A stretch of DNA of 64,000 bases from positions 1-64,000 of the forward strand of contig CAZXLD010000021.1 in assembly GCA_964641965.1 (NCBI GenBank), given 5' to 3'. Origin of the DNA: JAJDFU01 sp964641965. Its GTDB lineage: Bacteria; Bacteroidota; Bacteroidia; Chitinophagales; Saprospiraceae. Within the stretch, counting starts at the first letter, position 1, and every line of letters begins with the position of its first letter. Both the position numbers and the translations under genes were made by a program. The notes under the pieces are model-generated. The model saw only the letters and a program-made list of their open reading frames with translations. It was not told the DNA's origin and did no database searches. Of this stretch, positions 42,972 to 51,330 are shown piece after piece.

Positions 42972-45350
42972 TTAAAATTCAATTCGATAAGCAAATACAG
43001 GAAATAGGCCGGTTTGATAGAAGGCCTCAATGGTTTCTGTATCCTCGTCATAAAAATTGACAAACATATTCAGACGGTTGGTTACATTTTGAATATCAAG
43101 CAATAAGGAATGCGTTACCTTCTCGGAGTTGATTCGATAACTCAACCCGAGATCAAACCGGTAGTAAAAGCCACTCCTTTCGGAAAAGGGCTGGTCTTCC
43201 AGCAACACCGCCTCACCTGCTGCTCGGGATGCTTCCAGGTCAATCGGGGTATATCGATTGCCTCCAGAGATCACAAATTTTCCATTGAACCCCAGAATAT
43301 TCTGTTTTCTTTTTCCTACCGAGAACTCTTTCCCTCCGACCAAATTCAATTGATAGTTTCCATTGAATCGGGTGCTATACCAGTTGCCGTCAAAGGGTCG
43401 AAAACGGGAATCGTAGACAGATCCGGTAAGCAGAAAATAATATTGTTTGGTAAAGAATTTTTCTAGGGTGACATCCAAGCCCATATTCCTCCCATTTCCC
43501 CCACTCTGAGCATTTTCAATGCCAATGACATCCCACACATTAGAGGCATTAAGAATGGATTTGGTACTTCCTGCTTGCCCCTCAATAGGTACATCGAAAA
43601 GATACTGGAAATACAATTCGGTATTGAGCCGAAGATTAGAACTGATTCGCCAATCGTATCCCAATACGAGATGCAAAGATTTGGTCAATTCAAGATCTCT
43701 CCCCGAAGCCTGAATTTCCCCGTCAGGCGTCTCCCCTTCAAACAAATAGACTGCTAAATTCTCCACCTTGCTATGGAGGCCGGCTGAAAAGCTCAATTGC
43801 CGGTTGGAATTTATTTGCCATTGCAGGGCTGCCCTGGGTTCAATGCTAAATTGATGCTCCAGAAACAAATGGGTGTAATGCACCCCGCTGACCAAAGTCC
43901 AAGCCGGACTAAATTTATGTTTCCACTGGGTATACAATTGAAACAGCGAAGTGTAGCCCTCATTGTCGAAATATCTACGTAAAATGTCATCATCACCTCG
44001 ATCGTCATAAAAAAAATCAAAGGCCAGGCGGCTGTAAATGAAGCCGGTACGAATCGAACTCTTGGCATTGATCTTATGGTGATAATAGGAACTTAGCCGG
44101 TACGCCGTTTGGGTAAATTGGGTTTGATTCTCCAAGCGATCATCAAAAGCGATGGAGTCTAGTGAATTTTCGAAGAAATTGCCTTCGTTAAAGGAAGCGA
44201 TGGCTACGGTTCGCAAATAGCCACGCTCACTGATCAGCAAATTGTGTGAAAGGCCTGCGCTTCCTACCCGTTGGCGTTCGTCAAATCCCCAGTTGTCGTA
44301 TTTGAATTCCCAGGTGGTCGTATCCTGCTCCGGTTCAAAGTGCGCCCGATTTTTTCCGCCAAGTCCAAAAATCGAAAATGTCCCAAGCTTAGACGTTGGG
44401 ATATTGATCTTGAAGGAGAGGTCTTGATAAGCAGGGGCTACGTCCCCGGCAGGGCTTAAACCGATCGCTTCCAAGGCCGCCAGGGTAGAATAGCGATAGT
44501 TGATCAGGAAAGAGGCTTTATGTTTTTTGGTGAAAGGACCTTCAGCACCTACTTCCAATCCCAAAGCGCCAACCATAAAGGAATATTCCCCCTTTTGATT
44601 GTTGCCGTTACGAAGCCTGAGGTCAAAAACACCAGCAGTCGCATTGCCGAATTCAGCTGGAAAAGCACCTGTGTAAAAATCCGAGTTGGCCAGGGTAGTA
44701 CTACTCAGCATACTCACGGCCCCACCCGAATTCCCAAGGGATGCAAAGTGATTCGGGTTGGGAATTTCAATTCCATCCAATCGCCAAAGAATGCCTGCAG
44801 GTGAATTACCACGGACAATAATCTCGTTTTCCAGATCAAAGCCCGAACCGGTATTTACCCCTGCAAAATTTTGGGCCATTCTCGCCGGATCGAAATAGCT
44901 GGCTGCATACCGACTGGTTTCCTCTACCGAAAAAGACCGAGCACTTACCGTAGCCATCTCATTGAGCGGTTTTGACTTATCCTCATTGCCCACTACGACT
45001 ACTTCTTGCATGAGCACCGAAGATTCCACCATTTCAACTTCCAAGACCAGTTCTTTGGCAGCAGTTAGTAACACACTTGGAAAGTGCAGGGGCTCATACC
45101 CCAGGTATGTAATAGCAATCGTTATCCGACCAACGGGTACAGCATCCAGTTGAAAACTTCCCATGGCATCCGAAGAAGTTCCAGCATGGAAACCCGTATC
45201 TAGGAGGACCTGAATGTTGGCTCCGGTCAGCGGTGCAAGCGTTTCCTTGTCAACCACCTGACCACGGATGGTTTGGGTTTGCGCATGAAGAAATGGCATG
45301 ACAAGGGCACACCATCCCAGTGTCATCAGGATTGAACGAATCATTTTCAT
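42972..45350 (-). CDS. TonB-dependent receptor with carboxypeptidase-regulatory-like domain
   Basis: A 792-residue outer-membrane receptor. After a signal peptide (about 1-23) comes a CarboxypepD_reg-like domain (about 26-108: TIRGQVVDKETLAPLTGANI). The plug follows at about 125-235 and includes ARMAQNFAGVNTGSGFDLEN and IIVRGNSPAGILWRLDGIEI. The remainder is a beta-barrel ending IEF, with the last strand LFPVFAYRIEF. It is on the short side for the class and has no SusD partner nearby. It lies 168 bp downstream of the sigma/FecR cassette but is likely a separate unit. The ligand is unknown. Confidence 0.92.
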   Translation of the reverse strand: MKMIRSILMTLGWCALVMPFLHAQTQTIRGQVVDKETLAPLTGANIQVLLDTGFHAGTSSDAMGSFQLDAVPVGRITIAITYLGYEPLHFPSVLLTAAKELVLEVEMVESSVLMQEVVVVGNEDKSKPLNEMATVSARSFSVEETSRYAASYFDPARMAQNFAGVNTGSGFDLENEIIVRGNSPAGILWRLDGIEIPNPNHFASLGNSGGAVSMLSSTTLANSDFYTGAFPAEFGNATAGVFDLRLRNGNNQKGEYSFMVGALGLEVGAEGPFTKKHKASFLINYRYSTLAALEAIGLSPAGDVAPAYQDLSFKINIPTSKLGTFSIFGLGGKNRAHFEPEQDTTTWEFKYDNWGFDERQRVGSAGLSHNLLISERGYLRTVAIASFNEGNFFENSLDSIAFDDRLENQTQFTQTAYRLSSYYHHKINAKSSIRTGFIYSRLAFDFFYDDRGDDDILRRYFDNEGYTSLFQLYTQWKHKFSPAWTLVSGVHYTHLFLEHQFSIEPRAALQWQINSNRQLSFSAGLHSKVENLAVYLFEGETPDGEIQASGRDLELTKSLHLVLGYDWRISSNLRLNTELYFQYLFDVPIEGQAGSTKSILNASNVWDVIGIENAQSGGNGRNMGLDVTLEKFFTKQYYFLLTGSVYDSRFRPFDGNWYSTRFNGNYQLNLVGGKEFSVGKRKQNILGFNGKFVISGGNRYTPIDLEASRAAGEAVLLEDQPFSERSGFYYRFDLGLSYRINSEKVTHSLLLDIQNVTNRLNMFVNFYDEDTETIEAFYQTGLFPVFAYRIEF

Positions 45351-45518
45351 TTGGTTGTTTGGAGTCTTTTGGGAAAACTCCTGCCGATTAGAAAATAGGG
45401 GTCAATGGGGTTCAACCCGTAGAAGGTATATTTTCAGCACACAAACTTGTTGGGTTTCGTGCACTATGTCAATCTAAAAGAACAAAGGGAGCTCAAATTG
45501 GAGGAAAACCCTTAAGTA

Positions 45519-46115
45519 TCAATACCTGCGGTTTCCAAACCAGCCGAGACGAATACCTAGTCCGGCAATCCATCCGCTGAAGTCTTCATCAGAATAATCC
45601 CGGGTATCTTCCTGGGTTCCCCAAACCAAGCGATAACCAAAGGTGCCATATACCCGAAACCATCGGGCAATGTTTAATTCTGCACCAAGCTCCGGACTAA
45701 ATGCCATAATCCGATCAGTATCGGATAAGTTGAAATTAGGTTGGTCGACCCGGATATTGACCGCTCCCCAGCCGATTCGACTGCTGATATAAGGATGAAC
45801 TACGGCATGAGGCTTGTAGGCAAACCCCAACCACAAGCCACCGTGGGCAAGATCCACCTGATCTACATCGATATCATCGTCTACGATCACTGAGTAATCC
45901 AACGCAGCCAGCCCATAAGCCCCAATAAAAAAACTTCCAATTACCACACCTCCACCTCCCCCAATGCCGGTCGGAAGGGCGTTAGACACACCAAATTCAA
46001 AGATAGGTGCACCGAATCCTCCTACTACGTGCGACTTACCAAATAAGGTCTGGTGTTGCCCGTGTAATAGGGAAATAGACATAAAAAGGGCAGTGAAACA
46101 AATTAACCGTTTCAT
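45519..46115 (-). CDS. Small outer-membrane beta-barrel protein
   Basis: A 198-residue protein with a signal peptide (MKRLICFTALFMSISLLHGQ) and alternating-hydrophobic beta strands rich in Gly and aromatic residues, ending in the aromatic strand LGIRLGWFGNRRY. This is the look of an eight-stranded OmpW/OmpX-type barrel. The start at 46113-46115 removes an N-terminal stretch that would precede the signal. It follows the STN-repeat gene by 43 bp in the same direction and is probably the last gene of the sigma/FecR cassette. Its function is unknown. Confidence 0.8.
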   Translation of the reverse strand: MKRLICFTALFMSISLLHGQHQTLFGKSHVVGGFGAPIFEFGVSNALPTGIGGGGGVVIGSFFIGAYGLAALDYSVIVDDDIDVDQVDLAHGGLWLGFAYKPHAVVHPYISSRIGWGAVNIRVDQPNFNLSDTDRIMAFSPELGAELNIARWFRVYGTFGYRLVWGTQEDTRDYSDEDFSGWIAGLGIRLGWFGNRRY

Positions 46116-46158
46116 AAAAAATTGTTTTTCAGCAGTTAATAAAGTTGATCTGGTAAGG

Positions 46159-47826
46159 TTAAAATCGAAGACCACCTCCAAATCCGATCCACATGCTTAC
46201 CGTACGTCCATTATTGGACTTTTGATGAAAGGTGTAAGGGGTTAATAGTGTATGGTATTCTCCGGTTTCCGGGTCGATGCGGTCGGAAGCCAGAATGGAA
46301 AGATGCGGGCCAATGTAGAAACTGATCCGTTTACCCAGCCTCCTGTCTGCAGTAACCCGGAATCGGGTCAGTAAATTGAGGTCATTGGTCCAGCCCTCCA
46401 ATTCATTGACATGTTGCAAGATGCCTTCTACATTCAATAGCCAGGCAGGACTCAATCCAACTGTGGTACCTATTCCATATCCCAGTGTCCAGCTCACTCG
46501 TGTTTCCACCTGCTGCTCCGGGCTGATATCATCCCAGCGCAAACCAAAGTGGACAATATTGTAAAATCGGCGCGCTCCGAACTTTACTCCCGTATTTACC
46601 CAAAAGGTCTCACTGGCTCCGATTTCGATCCGGTTATATCCCTTCCGGATAATGTTAAACAGGCCTATAGGCACGCCCGAAACTGTATCCGCTACGTTGA
46701 TCAGTCCAAGCTGGACACCTTTCACCTCCCTGGCCTTATTGAATAAAAAGCTGTATTGACCCAGCCGAACGTTTTCAGCTTTGTTGTAGAATAGAGATGC
46801 TTGTAACTTGGCATCCCCCCCACTCTTGTTAAAAATTCCTGCCGCCTGAGCCACATCACCTCCTTTTTCTGCCCGATTGAACAAGGCAGAAGCCTGTACG
46901 CCGGATGTTTTTCCTTGACTGAGATTAAATAAACCAGCCAGCTGAACAGCCGAACTGGTCCCGGATAAATTAAATAAACCGGCTACCTGAAGGCCATCTA
47001 CTTCTCCTTTGGTAACATTGAAAATACCCCCGACTTGAGTTCCTTTTACCTGCCCCCCAACAGTATTGCCCAATCCGGCTACCTGCACTCCTTTTACATC
47101 TTCGTAAATGGTATTAACAAAACCACCCACTTCCAATCCATCGACACCTCCATTTATGCCCCAAAATACGTTGACCGATACCTTGTTGGTCAACTGATCG
47201 CTCTGCATGAAGTTGGTTCCAATCATGGGAAACAAGGAAACCTGGGCCGCTTTCACTTGTGGCGTCTTTGGAATGGTGTACTCCGGCCGTAAATTCAGTT
47301 GCCACTCCCGACGATACTTATCTATATTAAATTCAGCTATTCGCGCTCCACCTGGCAATGATTCGAATTTGGGGCTCTGGATAGGTGGCAAGGCAGCTAA
47401 TCGGGCCTGCTCTTCCCGGATACGCTTTTCAAACTCCTGATCGGAGAAGGGTTTGTCCAGTTCGTTTAAACTCGGTTGGGGCTCCTCTACTTTGGTGGTC
47501 ACGGGTTCTTTGGTGGTCAAATCCGGTTTTAGAATGATAAATCCTTCCCTTTCCACCCATTGAATCGAACTGCCGGAAAGCAGGACTTGCAACACCTCTT
47601 CCAGTGGTTGATTCTTTTCCGAGTAAGAGACCATACGGTTTACGGGAACAAAGGAGCTGCTATACACAAAGGATACCTGGTACTGTAGTTCCAGTTCTTC
47701 CAATACGTCTTCCATCGGCTTGTTGCTCACATGCAAGCTCACCTGCTTACTCAGTTGCTGCCCCCAAAGGATTGGCATACCCAAGCAAAGAAGAAACGCT
47801 AGTTGAAATGGTACTGTCCAATGCAT
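46159..47826 (-). CDS. STN domain protein with LA_2272-like surface repeats
   Basis: A 555-residue exported protein. After a signal peptide (about 1-23, ending WGQQ) comes a secretin/TonB N-terminal (STN) domain at about 25-105 (VSLHVSNKPMEDVLEELELQ, then VLSGSSIQWVEREGFIILKP region). A Glu/Pro-rich linker follows to about 180. A long repeat region of about 220-385 repeats Q-V/L-A/G-G-L/I-F-N every 15-18 residues (VAGLGNT, VGGIFNV, VAGLFNLS, LAGLFNLS, ASALFNR, AAGIFNK), the pattern of LA_2272-type surface repeat proteins. The end is beta-barrel-like (WIGFGGGLRF). It lies 18 bp after fecR, so the STN domain probably speaks to FecR. Confidence 0.82.
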   Translation of the reverse strand: MHWTVPFQLAFLLCLGMPILWGQQLSKQVSLHVSNKPMEDVLEELELQYQVSFVYSSSFVPVNRMVSYSEKNQPLEEVLQVLLSGSSIQWVEREGFIILKPDLTTKEPVTTKVEEPQPSLNELDKPFSDQEFEKRIREEQARLAALPPIQSPKFESLPGGARIAEFNIDKYRREWQLNLRPEYTIPKTPQVKAAQVSLFPMIGTNFMQSDQLTNKVSVNVFWGINGGVDGLEVGGFVNTIYEDVKGVQVAGLGNTVGGQVKGTQVGGIFNVTKGEVDGLQVAGLFNLSGTSSAVQLAGLFNLSQGKTSGVQASALFNRAEKGGDVAQAAGIFNKSGGDAKLQASLFYNKAENVRLGQYSFLFNKAREVKGVQLGLINVADTVSGVPIGLFNIIRKGYNRIEIGASETFWVNTGVKFGARRFYNIVHFGLRWDDISPEQQVETRVSWTLGYGIGTTVGLSPAWLLNVEGILQHVNELEGWTNDLNLLTRFRVTADRRLGKRISFYIGPHLSILASDRIDPETGEYHTLLTPYTFHQKSNNGRTVSMWIGFGGGLRF

Positions 47827-47844
47827 ACAGTCGGATGATTTCTT

Positions 47845-48858
47845 TTAGTCACAGCCCGGCCCTGTAATGATCCAGCCGCCTTGATCCCGTTCCGTATAAG
47901 TTAATCCATTTACTTCTGTGATGAACAACAGGATCATTTCCAATTCTTTTCCCTCCATCCGATCCATTTTGATCCTGCAGTTTCCGATTTCTGCTGACCC
48001 TAATTCGATCTTGACCCTGTACAAACGCTCCAGATCCTCCACTGCTTCACTCAAGGGCACATTCTGAAACACCAGGGTCTGATCTCGCCAGGCAGTAGCA
48101 TTCGCAGATGCCATAGCTTCTTTCTTCAAAGACAAGGACTCCAGGACAACAGTTGCCGCTTCACCCTTGCTTAGTTGCTCTTTTTGTGTGGCTTCCAATG
48201 CTACTTCCACTTGTCCACTGGTGACATCAACCCGAACTTCCTGTTCTTCCGGATAGGCACGCACATTGAACGAAGTGCCTAACACCCGGGTAGAAACAGC
48301 TCCCGTACGAACTGTAAAGGGCTGATTTAGATCACTTTCCACTTCAAAATAAGCTTCCCCTTCCAGTACGACTGTTCTCGGCTGAAACCGGTCGTCGTAT
48401 TCAAGCGACGAGTATTGATTAAGCCAAACTTTGGACCCATCGGGTAACTGAATTTCGCGAAGTTCACTCGACTGAGTTTGCATCACCACCGGTTCTGGGG
48501 TGTTCCATTCGCTATTGGAATACCACCACCCCCCCATGCCCACCACTAGGAGGATAGAAGCAGCAATCCAGGCCCGTCGCAGCCAGGAAACCTTGGTAGA
48601 ACCTCCACCTGCCTGATGATTTTGATCCAGGCGATCCAATCGAGCTTCTACCTCTGCCCAGGCTTTCCCGGAATCAACTGCTCGGGGCAGGGGTTCGGTA
48701 GCAGAGGCCTCCCAGAGGGATTGCATATCATGGAAGAAAGATTGGTTTTCCGGGTCGGTCTCCAACCAGGCATTCAGGGCCTGTTCCTGATCCGGGGTAG
48801 CATTCCCCGACAGGTGTGCCGCAATCCATTCCAAATGTCTTTCTTCTTGGTGTTCCAT
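47845..48858 (-). CDS. FecR family anti-sigma/regulator protein
   Basis: A 337-residue inner-membrane protein of the FecR family. The cytoplasmic N-terminal part (about 1-85) has helices that bind the sigma factor. One membrane segment spans about 94-112. The periplasmic FecR domain (about 120-220) includes IQLPDGSKVWLNQYSSLEYD and VVLEGEAYFEVESDLNQPFT. A C-terminal DUF4974 domain (about 255-330: FQNVPLSEAVEDLERLYRVK) has the same fold type as the STN domain encoded next. The sigma gene is 55 bp upstream and the STN-repeat gene 18 bp downstream, a transcriptional unit for trans-envelope signalling. Confidence 0.93.
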   Translation of the reverse strand: MEHQEERHLEWIAAHLSGNATPDQEQALNAWLETDPENQSFFHDMQSLWEASATEPLPRAVDSGKAWAEVEARLDRLDQNHQAGGGSTKVSWLRRAWIAASILLVVGMGGWWYSNSEWNTPEPVVMQTQSSELREIQLPDGSKVWLNQYSSLEYDDRFQPRTVVLEGEAYFEVESDLNQPFTVRTGAVSTRVLGTSFNVRAYPEEQEVRVDVTSGQVEVALEATQKEQLSKGEAATVVLESLSLKKEAMASANATAWRDQTLVFQNVPLSEAVEDLERLYRVKIELGSAEIGNCRIKMDRMEGKELEMILLFITEVNGLTYTERDQGGWIITGPGCD

Positions 48859-48913
48859 TCGCTTGTATGATGCTCGCTTCCCGAATTTACCCCTACGACC
48901 TCTTAACCTTTTT

Positions 48914-49468
48914 TTAAAAAAACAAGTGTAAATAACCCCGCAGCCTGTTTCGAAGGTATTTCAGGGCTTTTCCCATTTGATTCTCTACGGTTTTAATAGA
49001 GATATCCAATCGTTCTGCAATTTCCCTGTATGTGAGTTCTTCGTGTCGGCTAAGCTGAAAAATCGTCCGGCAACGAGGCGGAAGTTCATCGATGGCTTCC
49101 TGTATATGTACTTGCAATTCCCCTTCCAGGTAGCGTTCTTCTGCGTTATCTCCAATATCTGATTCCGGAACCGGCGTCCATTCCTCCATGGCGAAGGTGC
49201 GTTTGCGCCTTAGATGAGCCAAAGCCTCGTTCGCTGCCATTTTTCGCAAATAAGCGGATACCGATGACGTGATGTGAAGCTCCTCCCGTTTCACCCAAAA
49301 CCGGACAAATACTTCCTGAGCCAGGTCTTCTGCCAGGTTACTATCCCGGACCAAGCGTTTGATGGTAGCGCAGACAGAGGGATATTCTTGCTCAAACAAT
49401 ACCTTCAACGCCTGCCGGTCGCCGGCTTGGATCTGAAGAAAAAGGCGTTGCTGGTCCTGTGGTGTCAT
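48914..49468 (-). CDS. ECF-type RNA polymerase sigma factor
   Basis: A 184-residue sigma-70 family protein of the Bacteroidota ECF group associated with FecR. Region 2 spans about 15-80 (LFEQEYPSVCATIKRLVRDS, LAQEVFVRFWVKREEL). Region 4 spans about 120-175 (LPPRCRTIFQLSRHEELTYR, EIAERLDISIKTVENQMGKA). The ATG at 49466-49468 (MTPQDQQRLF) is preferred over an upstream one at 49501, because the -7 promoter element lies at 49499-49506. It is the first gene of the leftward cassette and probably directs transcription of unknown surface genes when released by FecR. Confidence 0.93.
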   Translation of the reverse strand: MTPQDQQRLFLQIQAGDRQALKVLFEQEYPSVCATIKRLVRDSNLAEDLAQEVFVRFWVKREELHITSSVSAYLRKMAANEALAHLRRKRTFAMEEWTPVPESDIGDNAEERYLEGELQVHIQEAIDELPPRCRTIFQLSRHEELTYREIAERLDISIKTVENQMGKALKYLRNRLRGYLHLFF

Positions 49469-49498
49469 AACTAGTGGTCGGTAGAGCGCTCCGATTTT

Positions 49499-49530
49499 CA
49501 AAAGTAGGTGTTTCTATTATCTTCAGGCAA
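49499..49530 (-). promoter_or_regulatory. Promoter of the ECF sigma/FecR cassette
   Basis: On the minus strand TACTTTTG (49499-49506) matches TANNTTTG, and TTG (49528-49530) lies 21 bp upstream. The -7 element is 30 bp from the chosen sigma ATG. The heptamer repeat begins only 11 bp upstream of the -33 element. Confidence 0.55.
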
Positions 49531-49540
49531 GCTTTGAGTG

Positions 49541-49820
49541 GCAAATGCCGAATGGCAAATGACAAGTTGCAAATGTGGAATGCCGAATGCGGGATGCGGA
49601 GTTGGGAGTGACGAATGGCAGATGGGGTACGTCCCTGATATAGGTTGTCCGTCCATCGTGCGCCGTCCACAGTGTACCGTCCACCGTGCAGACAGTATCG
49701 AGAATCCAGCATCAAGCTTCAAGTATCGCGCCGCAAGGCGCTAGCATCGCGAAGTGAGTATCGAATGGCAAGTGACAAATGCGGAATGTGGAGTTGGGAT
49801 TGTCGAATGTAAAGTTGCAA
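49541..49820 (+). repeat. 7-bp-periodic intergenic repeat, copy 3 (longest)
   Basis: Forty consecutive heptamers in one unbroken register. From 49541 they are of the NNRRRTG type (GCAAATG, CCGAATG, then ACAAGTT). A unique core at 49625-49645 has TACGTCCCTGATATAGG. Units then end in CCGT (49646-49687) and next begin GCATC or GTATC (49695-49764). From 49765 they return to the RRTG type in the same frame. The element lies between the divergent ECF sigma gene and a TPR gene. Confidence 0.9.
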
Positions 49821-49873
49821 GTGGTGCAGTTTGGATTTTCGATCAGGCCAGAATTAGAAATGGCAAGTATAGA

Positions 49874-49952
49874 GCATCCAGCAACAAGCATCTATAGCTT
49901 CGCGCCTTTAGGCGTAAGCATCAAGCACCGCGCAGCGAGCATCGAGGATCCA
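49874..49952 (+). repeat. 7-bp-periodic repeat, copy 3 second block (GCATC module)
   Basis: Heptamers GCATCCA, GCAACAA, GCATCTA and so on, with one 2-bp register shift near 49916, then GCATCAA, GCACCGC, GCAGCGA, GCATCGA. About 40 bp are identical to the block at 8137. It ends 63 bp upstream of the TPR gene. Confidence 0.75.
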
Positions 49953-50015
49953 GCCACAGGTAACCAAAACTGAAGTTATGAACTACTATGCTGCTTCCAA
50001 ATCAATCTTATTCAT

Positions 50016-50549
50016 ATGCACTACCATCGTCTAAGGATTATTCTAACCGTTTTACTCCTGGTTTTGGCTGTTATTTTTCAGGTGCAGTGGGGATGGTCGG
50101 CAGCCTGGCCTTTGTACTTGGGAGCGGCAGCTTTGCTTTTGATCTATCTTTTATTTGGCACGACCCGTTTGGCCTTTCAGGCATTGCAGCGTGGGCAGGT
50201 ATTCGAAGCTGAGAAGTTATTGCAGCAAACCCGTTTCCCCCAACTGCTGGTCAAAGCGAATAAAAGCCAATACTATTTTGTGCAGGGCTTACTGCATATC
50301 CAGCATAAAGAGCTGGAGGAAGGGGAGGCTGCTATTCAGCAAGCCCTATCGACAGGATTAGTCCGGCAAAAAGAAGAAGCGCTGGCCTGGCTCAATTTAG
50401 CACATATTTCCTTTGTGCAGGAACAGCCGGCCAAAAGCCGGGAAGCTTTGGCGAAAGCCCAGTCTCTCAACCAGGATGACCTATTGCTCAAAGAGCGATT
50501 GAACGAGTTGGAACAGGCGTTGAGTAGGAGGTATCCGGGGCAGGGTTAG
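50016..50549 (+). CDS. Membrane-anchored TPR-like protein (paralog 1)
   Basis: A 177-residue protein with two N-terminal membrane segments (about 7-23 and 31-49) and then a soluble helical domain of TPR-like repeats (KSQYYFVQGLLHIQHKELEE, EEALAWLNLAHISFVQEQPA, then SREALAKAQSLNQ). The soluble part probably faces the cytoplasm. The next gene encodes a protein with the same plan, so the pair arose by tandem duplication. No function is known. The ATG at 50016 opens directly into the first membrane helix. Confidence 0.82.
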   Translation: MHYHRLRIILTVLLLVLAVIFQVQWGWSAAWPLYLGAAALLLIYLLFGTTRLAFQALQRGQVFEAEKLLQQTRFPQLLVKANKSQYYFVQGLLHIQHKELEEGEAAIQQALSTGLVRQKEEALAWLNLAHISFVQEQPAKSREALAKAQSLNQDDLLLKERLNELEQALSRRYPGQG

Positions 50550-50724
50550 GGTAATGGCAATAGCAATGGACAGGTGCCTGTTTGATTTAACAATGGATAA
50601 GGAAAAACCCAATCAGCTAAAGAGCTGTAGGATTAAGGACTCGGTAGAATACCAAAAAGTAGCAGCACGTCAAACTAAACCTTCTTATCGCGAAATGGTA
50701 TTATTTTTGCAAAAATTATCTTGA

Positions 50725-51330
50725 ATGCTATCCATAAATATTTATCTGCGCTTTGCTTTGATGGGCGTGTTGTTGATTGGGGGAACCGTTCTGGCCTTTT
50801 TGTTTGGATTCTGGTATGCCTTCCCTTTGTTGTTGATCGGATTGGGGCTCCTGATTGGTTATCTTTTACTTGGAACTGTACAGTCCGCCTCGCAGATGAT
50901 GCAGGAAAATGACATGGTCGGGGCATCCAAACGGTTAGATCTGACCCTATCCCCGCGTTTGCTTTATGCCACGAACCGGGCGTACTATTATATGCTTAAA
51001 GGTTCTATCGCGGCCGCTCAGCATCAGCCAGATGAAGCAGAAGCCTTGCTGAAAAAAGCCCAGAGCATCAAGATCCCTACTGCGAACGAGAAAGCGATGC
51101 TGGAGCTACAGTTAGCTAACATTGCCGCTTCCAAAGGCAAATGGACCCAGGCCAAAAACCATTTTCGTGCTGCTAAACAACTCCAGGTCACAGAACCAAC
51201 TATAAAGGAACAATTGAAGATGTTCGAAAAAGCCTTGAATCAACAAAAGCAGGCCCGTTCAACTCAACTTGGCCAACAAGGCAAGGCCATGCGCCCGGGC
51301 GGCAAACGCCGGCGTCCTAAGATGCGGTGA
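50725..51330 (+). CDS. Membrane-anchored TPR-like protein (paralog 2)
   Basis: A 201-residue protein with two N-terminal membrane segments (about 6-27 and 33-50), then TPR-like helices (NRAYYYMLKGSIAAAQHQPD, EKAMLELQLANIAASKGKWT) and a very basic tail (GGKRRRPKMR) absent from paralog 1. The basic tail may bind nucleic acid or acidic lipids; this is inference. The tail-coding region overlaps the 3' end of the convergent lnt gene by 14 bp. A TATTTTTG element at 50702-50709 stands 15 bp before the ATG, which would leave a very short leader. Confidence 0.82.
   Translation: MLSINIYLRFALMGVLLIGGTVLAFLFGFWYAFPLLLIGLGLLIGYLLLGTVQSASQMMQENDMVGASKRLDLTLSPRLLYATNRAYYYMLKGSIAAAQHQPDEAEALLKKAQSIKIPTANEKAMLELQLANIAASKGKWTQAKNHFRAAKQLQVTEPTIKEQLKMFEKALNQQKQARSTQLGQQGKAMRPGGKRRRPKMR

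Noticed and set aside
42972..45350. Polysaccharide utilisation locus (SusC-like receptor near GH3)
   Set aside because: No SusD gene, no further glycoside hydrolases beside the receptor, and the GH3 gene is on the other strand with two genes in between.
49541..49960. Possible CRISPR array
   Set aside because: The repeated unit is 7 bp with no spacers and no cas genes nearby, so it is not a CRISPR array.
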